From: Streptomyces sp. NBC_00691
GTDB lineage: Bacteria > Actinomycetota > Actinomycetes > Streptomycetales > Streptomycetaceae
Assembly: GCF_036226665.1 (NCBI RefSeq)
Contig: NZ_CP109007.1
Location: forward strand, 1,178,001-1,242,000
Reading direction: 5' to 3'
DNA: 64,000 bases
Positions 25,192-32,946 of this stretch are shown in pieces. The notes below the pieces were generated by a model. The model did not search any database and was not told where the DNA came from. It saw only the letters and a list, made by a program, of their open reading frames with translations. Made by a program: the position numbers and the translations under genes. The first letter of the stretch is position 1; every line of letters starts with the position of its first letter.

Positions 25192-27047
25192 ACAGAGTGA
25201 TCGACGGCCGTTTCGAGCTGGTGGAGCGGCTGGGCGGTGGTGGGATGGGAACGGTCTGGCGCGCCCGCGACCTGGTCCTCCACCGTGACGTGGCGGTCAA
25301 GGAGGTGCGTCCGCCGGACCCCGCGCTCGCCGAGCACGACGTCGAGGGCGCCCGGACCCTGCGCGAGCGCGTCCTGCGCGAGGCACGCGCCCTCGCCCGG
25401 ATCGACCACCCCAACGTGGTGACCATCCATCACATCGTCGACGCCGGCGAGGGCACCTATCCCTGGCTCGTGATGGAGCTGGTGACCGGCGGTTCCCTCC
25501 AGGACCGGCTCGACCGCGGCCCGATGACCGCGGTCGAGGCGGCCGTACTGGGCCGCGAGCTGCTCTCGGCCCTGCGGGCCGCCCACGAGCGGGACATCGA
25601 GCACCGTGACGTCAAACCCGCCAACGTCCTGCTGCGCCCCGACGGGCGGCCCGTGCTCACCGACTTCGGCATCGCCGCGATCCGCGAGTCCACCGTCCTG
25701 ACGGCCTCGGGCTCGATCATCGGCTCGCCCGACTACATGGCGCCCGAGCGGATCCGCGGCGGTGGCGGCAGCAGTCCGGCCGCCGACCTGTGGTCGCTCG
25801 GCATGGTGCTGTACGTGGCGGTCGAGGGCCATCACCCGCTGCGCCGGGAGAACACCCTCGCGACACTGGCGGCCGTCCTCTCCGACGACGTACCGCCGCC
25901 GCGGCACGCCGGCGCGCTCACCGGCGTGCTGACCGGGCTGCTCGTGCGGGAGCCGTCCGACCGCCCGGACGCGGAGGAACTCGACCGCGCGCTCGCCGCC
26001 CTCGTGTCACCGGACCGGTCCTCCCGGCCGGCCTTCCCTCAGGACGCCGACGCGGTACGGGATCAGGCGGCGGCTCCCGGGTACGGAGCCGGCGCGGGGG
26101 CCTTCGGCGGACCGGGCACCGGAGCCTTCGGCGCGCCGACCGCGGCCAACGGCGGCGAGGGCGGGGCGACGTCGTTCCACCTGGCACCCCCGACGGCCGC
26201 ACCTTCCGGCACGACCGCGGCGGGTGCCGCGACGGCGTCGCAGGGCGGCCCGCCCTCGGGCGCCTCCCCGTGGGCCGCTCCGCCCGCCGCCGGGTTCGCC
26301 CCCTCCGGGGCCTCCTCCTCCACCGCTCCTTCCTCCGCCGCCGCGGCCCGTGCCGGCGGCCGAGGGCGGAGTCGTAGCGCCCGGTTCCTGGGTTCCGCCG
26401 CCGTCGTGGTGCTCGCCGTGGGGATCCCCGTCGCCGCCATGTCGTGGGACTGGCGGCCGGGCGACCCGGGAAGCGGGCCGAGCAGCGCGCCTCCGTCGCA
26501 GCGGGGCCCGGTCGCCCAGGGACCCGACGCGTCGGGCACCCCCACAGCGACGCCGACGCCGTCCCAGGTGCCTTCGAAGGGCGCCGAACCGGTGAAGGGC
26601 AGTCTGCTGACGCCGGCCGGGGTCCGGTCCGCCGTCGCCGCGATCAAGGAGGCCTCGGGCGGGACCGTCGTCACCAGCTTCGTCGTGTACCCCGACTACG
26701 CGATCGCCGAGTCGGTCGTGAAGGGCAGCACGAAGCTGTACGACCGGTACATCTACCGGGGCGAGGACGCCGCCGTCCGCCAGGGATCCGGCACCGCCTT
26801 CCCCGGCTCGGTACCGACCGACCTGAACGACTTCGACTGGGACGCCCTGCCCGCCCTGATGCGGCGCGCGGACAAGGAACTGGGTGTCGACAAGCCGACC
26901 AGCCGCTACCTCGTGCTCACCATGCCCTCGTCGATCTTCGGGACCGAGGCGGGCATGAGCGTCTACCTGTCCGACAGCTACGGCTCCGCCTATCTGACCG
27001 CGGACGCGAAGGGCCGGGTGACGAAGACCTATCCCCGCGAGAGGTGA
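25188..27047 (+). CDS. PknB-type membrane Ser/Thr protein kinase with extracytoplasmic sensor
   Basis: A 619-residue kinase. The catalytic domain spans about 8-280: glycine loop GGGGMGTVW (16-24), Lys38 in VAVKEV, HRDVKPAN catalytic loop, DFG, and SPDYMAPE. A Pro/Ala/Ser-rich linker follows, then one membrane helix (about 400-420, FLGSAAVVVLAVGIPVAAM) and an extracytoplasmic domain of about 200 residues (LLTPAGVRSAVAAIKEA to TYPRER) that is not PASTA. The GTG start overlaps the stop of the TPR gene. The 3' end overlaps the convergent LAL regulator by 19 bp. Ligand unknown. Confidence 0.9.
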   Translation: MNRVIDGRFELVERLGGGGMGTVWRARDLVLHRDVAVKEVRPPDPALAEHDVEGARTLRERVLREARALARIDHPNVVTIHHIVDAGEGTYPWLVMELVTGGSLQDRLDRGPMTAVEAAVLGRELLSALRAAHERDIEHRDVKPANVLLRPDGRPVLTDFGIAAIRESTVLTASGSIIGSPDYMAPERIRGGGGSSPAADLWSLGMVLYVAVEGHHPLRRENTLATLAAVLSDDVPPPRHAGALTGVLTGLLVREPSDRPDAEELDRALAALVSPDRSSRPAFPQDADAVRDQAAAPGYGAGAGAFGGPGTGAFGAPTAANGGEGGATSFHLAPPTAAPSGTTAAGAATASQGGPPSGASPWAAPPAAGFAPSGASSSTAPSSAAAARAGGRGRSRSARFLGSAAVVVLAVGIPVAAMSWDWRPGDPGSGPSSAPPSQRGPVAQGPDASGTPTATPTPSQVPSKGAEPVKGSLLTPAGVRSAVAAIKEASGGTVVTSFVVYPDYAIAESVVKGSTKLYDRYIYRGEDAAVRQGSGTAFPGSVPTDLNDFDWDALPALMRRADKELGVDKPTSRYLVLTMPSSIFGTEAGMSVYLSDSYGSAYLTADAKGRVTKTYPRER

Positions 27048-30000
27048 CCCTCCCCGACGCCGTCCCTGACCACGAGGGAGGCGAGGGCCGCCCGGGTCTC
27101 CACGCCCGTCTTGCGGTAGACCCGGGCGACATGGCTCTCGACCGTCCGCGGGCTGAGACAGAGCCGGTCGGCCACGGCCTGGTTGGTGAGGCCTTCGGCG
27201 ACCAGGACCGAGATCTCCCGTTCCCTCGGGGTGAGGACGGCGAGCCGTCCCCCGGCCGCGCCCTCCGGAGGGGCGGGACGGGTGCGGTCGGCCAGATCGA
27301 CCAGCATCCGGGCGCCTCCCTCGACGGCCAGCCGCCGGCCTCTGCGCCACTGGGCGGCGGCCCGGGTGCCGTCGCCCGCCGCGTGGGTCTGCGGCGCGGC
27401 GAGGAGGAGGCTGTGGGCCTCCCGCAGGACAGCCCCCGAGCGGGCGCTCTCCCGTGCCGCGTCGGTGAACGCCCGTGCGGCGGAGGCCGATTCGCCGCGC
27501 CGGGCCAGGACCTGCCCCCAGGCGCGCAGTGCCGCGGCACGCTGGACGGGCAGCCCGAGCGGCTCCGCCTCGGCGAGGGCCCGGCGCGCGACCCGCTCGG
27601 CCTCCGCCGGGTCCCCGGTGGCGAGGGCGGCGCCCACGAGCAGTTCGAGATATCCGGGGCGCAGCGAGGGCTGGAGCCGGGAGAGGTTCCGGTCGCCGCC
27701 CGCCCGCACGAGCACCTCGCGCACCCGGTGCGGGTCCATGGGGAGCGGCAGGGCGTAGCCGAGCAGGGACCGGGTCTGGGTGGCCCACCACCCCTCGGCG
27801 GTCCCCACCGTGGCCGCTGCCTCCTCGGCGGCGGCCGACGGCTCGGGGTCGCCCAGGGGCCGGGCGTGGAGGAGGACGACGGCCCGCATCGCCCCGCTGA
27901 AGCCGACGAGTTCGGCACCGCCCAAGGCGCGGGCGACGGCGAGCGACTCCTCGGCCAGGTCGAGCGCGGGACCGACCCTGCCGGTGAGGAAGTGGACGTA
28001 CGCCGAGCAGAGCAGCAGTTGCGAGAGCGCGAAGGGCCGTCCGGCGCGCCGGGCCATCCCGATGCCGCGGGTGGCGTGGCGCTCGGCCTTCCCGTACTCC
28101 TCCAGGAAGACCTCGGTCCAGCCGAGGCGCACCAATGACTCCGGGTGGGCGGCCAGTTCGCCGTCGGTGAAGGTGTCGGTGAGCGCCGCCGCCTCCGCCG
28201 CGTGGCCGCGTGCCGCGGCGGTCTCGCCCTCGTACACCTCACCGAGCGCGGCCAGCGTGAGGACTTCCGCCGTGCCCGGCTCGTCGCGCCGTCGCCGGGC
28301 CTCTTCGAGGGTCCGGGCGACGACGGGACGGACCTCGGGGTAGCGGGCGGCGAAGAGGGCCCGGCAGCCCCACTCGACGACGAGCCAGGTCCGCAGGTCG
28401 GGGCGGGGTCCGGGGGTGCGCTCCAGCTCGCGGCGGAGCAGTGCGTCCGCCTCCGGGTAGCGGCCGAGATGACGCTCCATGAAGGCGCAGAGCAGGACGG
28501 CGGAGGTCCGCAGCTCGGCCGTGTCCGGCGCGCGGCAGGTGTCGATGAGGTGGTGGAGGAGGTCCCGGCTCTCCGCCACCCGGCCGGCGGACCCGAGGGC
28601 CTCGGCCCGTCGGAGCGTCAGGTCGCGCCAGGTGGCGCGGTGCCCGGGGGTGTCGGGAAGCAGAGCGAGGACCGCGCCCAGCCAGTCGGCGGCGCGCGCG
28701 GGGTCGGCCACGCCGATCCGCTCGGCGGCCTCGACCAGTTCGGCGGCGACATCCGGGTCCCAGGCCGTCACGGCGCGGACCAGGTGCGGAGCACGTTCGG
28801 TCACGGGTGCCCCGGCGGCGGCGAGCGCGTCGGCCGCCCGCCGGTGCAGTTCGCGGCGGCGCCAGGGGTCGAGCGTGCCCCGGAGGAGTTCGGGCAGGGC
28901 GGGGTGGCGCAGCACGAGGATCCGTCCGTCCTCGTCGGGCCGGACGAGGTCGCGGTGGGCCAGCTCCCGCAGGACCCCGTCCAGGGCCAGGGGGTCCGTC
29001 GCGCGGAGGCGGTGCGTCGGGTGCGGGGCGCTCCGGTGCGGGGTGTCGGTCGGGTGCGGAGAGGACGGCGGGTGCGGGGAGGCCGTCGGGTGCGGGGCTG
29101 TCGGGTGCGGGCCGGTGGGGGGCATGGCCGCGGTGGCGGCGAGCAGTTCGGCGGTGGCGCGGCCGTCGAGTACGGCGAGCGCCTCGACGACCGCCCGCTG
29201 CGCGCTGTCGAGCGGGGCGAGTTCGTCCAGCACGACCGCGACGGGCCCGGTGCCGGGCGCCCCTCCCCCGCGGGTGCGCGCGTGGGCCAGGGCGCGGTGG
29301 TAGAGCGGGTTGCCGAGGCCGGCTGCGTGGATCTCGCGGGCGAGGCCGGGCGGCAGTCCGGGGACGAGCCGTTCGGCGCAGTCGTCCGGGGTCAGGGGCC
29401 CGAGGGCGACCCGGGCGAGGTCGCCCGAGTCGGCGGCACGGGCGAGGACGGCGGCGAGCGCGGGAGCGGTCTGACGCTCGCGGCGGGCGAGGACGAGCAG
29501 GACGGGCGCCCGGAACGGATGCCGGAGGAGATGGTCGACGAGCGCCACGGAGGCGGGGTCGGCGACGTGGAAGTCGTCGAGGGCGAGGACGAGCACGGGT
29601 CCGTCCGCCGGAACGCGTCCGAGCGCCGACGCGATGCGCCGCACCTGGCCGGCGTCACCGCCACCGGACCGCACGGTCCCCGCCCCGGACGCCCCGCCGG
29701 AGGCGTGGAGGTCGTCCGGGGCAGCGCCCACGCCGTCCGCAGGGTCCGTCCGCGCCGATGTGCCGCCCGGAGCGACCGCGGGGATCGGCGTCGTCGAGCC
29801 GGTCGTGGGCGCCGTAGCGGCTGCGGAACCCGCCCCGCCGTCCGCGCCGGGCGCCTGTGGCGGCTCGACGAGTTCCGCGAGGGCGGACAGGGCCGGGGAG
29901 AGCACGCGATCGTGAGGGTCCAGGTCGGCGAAGGCGTCCGCGAAGGCCTGGAAGGCCGGGCTCGGTTCCCGGCCGACGGGGGCGGCGGTGCGGCCGGATC

Positions 30001-30295
30001 CTGCGGGGAGGACGGACACCGCAGCGCCGACGGGGACGGCTGAGGCGGTGGGTCCTGCGCGGCCGCGCAGGACCGTCGCCCCGTGCCGCCGCGCCCGCGC
30101 CGCGAACTCGGCGAGGAGCCGGGACTTGCCGATGCCCGGCTCGCCCACGACCTCCACGACCAGCGGACCCGTGCCTTCGGCACGGTGGCGCAGGGGCACG
30201 TCGAGCCGGTCCAGTTCGCGGGTCCGTCCGACGAAGGGCGACCGCCCGACGAGGGGCGCCCGCCCGGCACTCGCCGGATCCGCGAAAGTGTCCAC
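27029..30295 (-). CDS. LAL-type (large ATP-binding LuxR) transcriptional regulator
   Basis: A 1088-residue STAND-type regulator. Residues 15-35 carry LVGRSPFVGRTRELDRL, the Walker A is GEPGIGKS (51-58), and a probable Walker B is VLVLALDDFHVAD. A helical TPR-like region fills the middle, and the C-terminus is a LuxR HTH (LTPREREISVLVAEGLTNQAVADRL, then SPRTVESHVARVYRK). A His-Pro-Thr-rich insert at about 390-430 (PHPTAPHPTASPHP) is unusual. I chose the GTG at 30295 (VDTFADP), preceded by GAGGGGGAC; the upstream frame is shadow of the DUF2000 gene. LAL proteins often activate secondary metabolism or catabolism; target unknown. Confidence 0.88.
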   Translation of the reverse strand: MDTFADPASAGRAPLVGRSPFVGRTRELDRLDVPLRHRAEGTGPLVVEVVGEPGIGKSRLLAEFAARARRHGATVLRGRAGPTASAVPVGAAVSVLPAGSGRTAAPVGREPSPAFQAFADAFADLDPHDRVLSPALSALAELVEPPQAPGADGGAGSAAATAPTTGSTTPIPAVAPGGTSARTDPADGVGAAPDDLHASGGASGAGTVRSGGGDAGQVRRIASALGRVPADGPVLVLALDDFHVADPASVALVDHLLRHPFRAPVLLVLARRERQTAPALAAVLARAADSGDLARVALGPLTPDDCAERLVPGLPPGLAREIHAAGLGNPLYHRALAHARTRGGGAPGTGPVAVVLDELAPLDSAQRAVVEALAVLDGRATAELLAATAAMPPTGPHPTAPHPTASPHPPSSPHPTDTPHRSAPHPTHRLRATDPLALDGVLRELAHRDLVRPDEDGRILVLRHPALPELLRGTLDPWRRRELHRRAADALAAAGAPVTERAPHLVRAVTAWDPDVAAELVEAAERIGVADPARAADWLGAVLALLPDTPGHRATWRDLTLRRAEALGSAGRVAESRDLLHHLIDTCRAPDTAELRTSAVLLCAFMERHLGRYPEADALLRRELERTPGPRPDLRTWLVVEWGCRALFAARYPEVRPVVARTLEEARRRRDEPGTAEVLTLAALGEVYEGETAAARGHAAEAAALTDTFTDGELAAHPESLVRLGWTEVFLEEYGKAERHATRGIGMARRAGRPFALSQLLLCSAYVHFLTGRVGPALDLAEESLAVARALGGAELVGFSGAMRAVVLLHARPLGDPEPSAAAEEAAATVGTAEGWWATQTRSLLGYALPLPMDPHRVREVLVRAGGDRNLSRLQPSLRPGYLELLVGAALATGDPAEAERVARRALAEAEPLGLPVQRAAALRAWGQVLARRGESASAARAFTDAARESARSGAVLREAHSLLLAAPQTHAAGDGTRAAAQWRRGRRLAVEGGARMLVDLADRTRPAPPEGAAGGRLAVLTPREREISVLVAEGLTNQAVADRLCLSPRTVESHVARVYRKTGVETRAALASLVVRDGVGEGHLSRG

Positions 30296-30443
30296 GTGCC
30301 GTCCCCCTCGTGCGGTCGTCCTCTTCCCCGCTCCCAGTTGTACGGCACGCCGCCGACATCGGTGTGTCAGCCGGTGGACAAGGGCCTTGAAGGCATGGGT
30401 CCTCCCGGGGCCGCTCAGGGGCTCCCGGGAGCTCCCGGGTCGG

Positions 30444-30878
30444 TCAGGGGTGCATCCGGGCGCCCTTGAGCACCTTGTCGACGGCGTTTCGCGGCCCGTA
30501 CACCGCGAGGCCCGCCAGATCCAGCCCGTCGGTCCCGACGGCCCGTACGGCCGCTCGGTTGTCGCGGTCGTTGCCGGTGGTGAACAGCTCGGTGGTGAAC
30601 ACCGCCCGCGGGAGAGCGCGGGAGAGCGCACGTGCGTGCGCCGCCTTCACGGTCTCCCCCGTCCCCTCGAAGACGAGCACGGGCTGCCGGAACATCGGCA
30701 GGTACGGGGTGCCGTCGGCGTCCGCGTACGGTTCGCCGATCACCTCGGGCAGCTCCGAGCCGAGGCCGCTGACCAGGAACGCGGTGACGTTCAGGCGCTG
30801 CCAGGTCTCCAGGTCCTCCCGCAGGAGTACGGCGATCTTGGTGTCGAAGCGGACGGGGGCGGTGTCGGTGGTCGTCAT
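30444..30878 (-). CDS. DUF2000 domain-containing protein
   Basis: A 144-residue small cytosolic protein of the DUF2000 family (peptidyl-tRNA-hydrolase-like fold). Typical features are the opening FDTKIAVLLREDLETWQRLNVTAFL, the central YLPMFRQPVLVFEG, and the end AVYGPRNAVDKVLKGARMHP. Function not established. It is divergent from the AraC gene at 30928 with only 49 bp between the start codons, so the AraC protein may control it. Confidence 0.8.
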   Translation of the reverse strand: MTTTDTAPVRFDTKIAVLLREDLETWQRLNVTAFLVSGLGSELPEVIGEPYADADGTPYLPMFRQPVLVFEGTGETVKAAHARALSRALPRAVFTTELFTTGNDRDNRAAVRAVGTDGLDLAGLAVYGPRNAVDKVLKGARMHP

Positions 30879-30927
30879 GGTCCGAGACTGCCGTCCGGCC
30901 CTCGGTGCCGTCTTGTACATTCCTTGC

Positions 30928-31839
30928 ATGGTGGCAGGTCAGCGGGTTTCGGCATGGCGCCCGCACGTGCCGGGAGTCGTGGAGGTCTTCCACGCCCACT
31001 TCACCGCGCACGCGTACCCGATGCACGTCCACGACGTGTGGACCCTGCTCATCGTCGACGACGGGGCCGTCCGCTACGACCTCGAACGGCGTCGGCACGG
31101 CACTCCGGGCGACACGGTGTCGCTGCTCCCGCCGCAGGTGCCGCACAACGGCTCGCCGGCGACCCCGCAGGGCTTCCGCAAGCGGGTCCTCTACCTGGAT
31201 CTGACCCAGCTGGACGAGAGCTTCATCGGAGCCGCGGTGGACGGGCCCGATCTCGTCGATCCCCTGCTGCGGCGTCGCGTCGGTCAGCTGCACGCGGCGC
31301 TCGCGGACCGGGGCGGCGAGCTGGAGGCGCAGAGCCGGCTCGCCCTGATCCGCGAACGGCTCCGCGCCCACCTGCGGCCCCAGGCGATGGCACGCGTGCG
31401 ACCCGCCGACCCCGGGGTGGCCCACCGGCTCCGCGAGCTCCTCGACGCCCGGCTGCTCGACGGGGTGACCCTGGAGGAGGCCGCGCGGCTCCTGCACGCC
31501 CATCCCACCCATCTGGTACGTGCGTTCAGCGGTGCCTTCGGTATCGCCCCGCACCAGTACCTCACCGCGCGCCGGCTCGACCGGGCCCGTCGGCTGCTGC
31601 TGGACGGACTGCCGCCGGGGGAGGTGGCGACGGCGACCGGCTTCTACGACCAGTCGCATCTGAGCCGCTCGTTCAAACGGCTCGTCGGCACGACCCCGGG
31701 GCGCTTCGCCCGGAGGCCTTCCGGGAACGTCTCCACCCCAGCGCTCGTTATACCCCCCACGGGTATGACGAGGAGACATGATGACCGTGAGAAGACTGAC
31801 CGCGCTCACCCCCGAGCAGGCACCGGGCCGGGCGGGTGA
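30928..31839 (+). CDS. AraC family transcriptional regulator
   Basis: A 303-residue activator with an N-terminal AraC-ligand-binding cupin (VVEVFHAHFTAHAYPMHVHDVWTLLIVDDG) and a C-terminal pair of HTHs (LEEAARLLHAHPTHLVRAFSGAFGIAPHQYLTARRLDRARRLL, then VATATGFYDQSHLSRSFKRLVGTTPGRF). A -10 like TACATT (30916-30921) ends 6 nt before the ATG, so the mRNA is probably leaderless. The domain ends near PGRFARR; a further 35 or so residues run 59 bp into the downstream AhpD-like gene in another frame, a possible late frameshift or natural tail. Confidence 0.88.
   Translation: MVAGQRVSAWRPHVPGVVEVFHAHFTAHAYPMHVHDVWTLLIVDDGAVRYDLERRRHGTPGDTVSLLPPQVPHNGSPATPQGFRKRVLYLDLTQLDESFIGAAVDGPDLVDPLLRRRVGQLHAALADRGGELEAQSRLALIRERLRAHLRPQAMARVRPADPGVAHRLRELLDARLLDGVTLEEAARLLHAHPTHLVRAFSGAFGIAPHQYLTARRLDRARRLLLDGLPPGEVATATGFYDQSHLSRSFKRLVGTTPGRFARRPSGNVSTPALVIPPTGMTRRHDDREKTDRAHPRAGTGPGG
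31750..31766. promoter_or_regulatory. CsoR/CstR-like palindrome before the AhpD-like gene
   Basis: ATACCC-CCCAC-GGGTAT lies 15 bp before the start of the AhpD-like gene and inside the 3' tail of the AraC gene. It resembles operators of the CsoR/CstR/FrmR family (ATACC...GGTAT with a G/C tract). No CsoR-type gene is in the window, so the regulator would act in trans. Confidence 0.5.
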
Positions 31840-32323
31840 GCTGCTGACCGACATCGCCCGACGGCACGGATCCGTCGGCGAGATGGTGTCGACGATGGCG
31901 CACTCACCGGCATTGCTGGACGGCTATCTGAACCTCTCCCGGGCGATGAAGCGGGTGAAGATCCCCCGCGCCCTGAGCGAGAAGCTGTCCCTCGCCGTGC
32001 AGGAGTGGATCGGCTGCGGCACCTGCGCCGAGGCGCACCGCGCGGCCGGCCGGGCGGCGGGCCTGAGCGAGACGGACATCGAACTGGCCCGCCAGGGCAC
32101 GTCCACCGACCCGCGCGAGGCCGCCCTGATCGGCCTGGCCCTCCGGGTCCTGGCCGAACCGGGGTCCCTGTCGGACGAGGACGTGACCGAGGTACGGGCA
32201 CACGGCTGGAGCGACCGGGTGATCGCGGAGGTGGTCGGCGTGGTCACCCTCAACCTCCTGACCGGAGCGTTCAACCTCCTGGCGGGCATCCAGCCGGACA
32301 CCGAGGCCGGAGCCCGCACCTGA
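31781..32323 (+). CDS. Carboxymuconolactone decarboxylase family / AhpD-like protein
   Basis: A 180-residue AhpD-like protein. The proton-relay motif is complete: Glu67, Cys79, Cys82 and His86 (E-x11-C-x2-C-x3-H) in SEKLSLAVQEWIGCGTCAEAH. Such proteins act as alkylhydroperoxidases or thiol-dependent redox enzymes. Two ATG codons abut (31778, 31781); AGGAG at 31771-31775 fits the second better. The reading frame starts inside the tail of the AraC gene, so the two may be expressed together, and AraC may control it. A CsoR/CstR-like palindrome sits just upstream. Confidence 0.85.
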   Translation: MTVRRLTALTPEQAPGRAGELLTDIARRHGSVGEMVSTMAHSPALLDGYLNLSRAMKRVKIPRALSEKLSLAVQEWIGCGTCAEAHRAAGRAAGLSETDIELARQGTSTDPREAALIGLALRVLAEPGSLSDEDVTEVRAHGWSDRVIAEVVGVVTLNLLTGAFNLLAGIQPDTEAGART

Positions 32324-32457
32324 GCCACGGGGTCGCGTCCCCGTGGGGACGCGACCGCCGCGCCTGTCCGGGCGTGGGTGTGTCCGGGCGGGCGGGGACG
32401 TCCGGGGGCGCGCGGGGACGTCCGGCAATGGGGATGCGGGAAGGGGGTGTTCGCGGC

Positions 32458-32841
32458 TCAGGAAGGGGTGTTCCCACGGTCCGAGTCGCTGCGGAGGACG
32501 CAGAACTCGTTGCCCTCCGGGTCGGTGAGGACCGCCCAGCCCGAGCCGTCGGGGTTGCGGTGGTCGCCGGCCAGGGCGGCGCCGAGGGCCAGGAGGCGCT
32601 CGATCTCCTCCTCGCGCGAGGTCGTCGGGCGCAGGCACAGGTGGAGGCGGTTCTTGAGCGTCTTCCGCTCCGGGACCTCGGCGAAGTAGAGCACCGGGCC
32701 GTCCTTGAGGATCACCTGCGTCTCCGGGTCGCCCGGGCCGCTCCCGGGATCCAGCGGGCTGCCGGTCACCTCGCTCCAGAACCGCGCCAGCCCATAGGCG
32801 TCCGCACAGTCGATCGCCACGTTCTGCACCACTGCATACAT
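32458..32841 (-). CDS. VOC superfamily (glyoxalase/bleomycin-resistance-like) protein
   Basis: A 127-residue vicinal-oxygen-chelate protein with two beta-alpha-beta-beta-beta halves: VQNVAIDCADAYGLARFWSEVTGSPLD opening and WAVLTDPEGNEFCVLRSD closing, the last being the family's hallmark. HLCLRP in the middle supplies a possible metal ligand. The start ATG at 32841 (MYAVVQNV) fits the fold; the longer upstream frame does not. Substrate unknown. Immediately upstream is the left end of a mobile element (32947). Confidence 0.85.
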   Translation of the reverse strand: MYAVVQNVAIDCADAYGLARFWSEVTGSPLDPGSGPGDPETQVILKDGPVLYFAEVPERKTLKNRLHLCLRPTTSREEEIERLLALGAALAGDHRNPDGSGWAVLTDPEGNEFCVLRSDSDRGNTPS

Positions 32842-32946
32842 GCGGCTCAGCCTGCCGGAGGAGCGGACGGAACGCCACCATGATCCCGGCGGGGGCGGCG
32901 GGGCGGGGGACCCACGCCGCGAGCCCGGCCTGGTCGACAAGACCCC

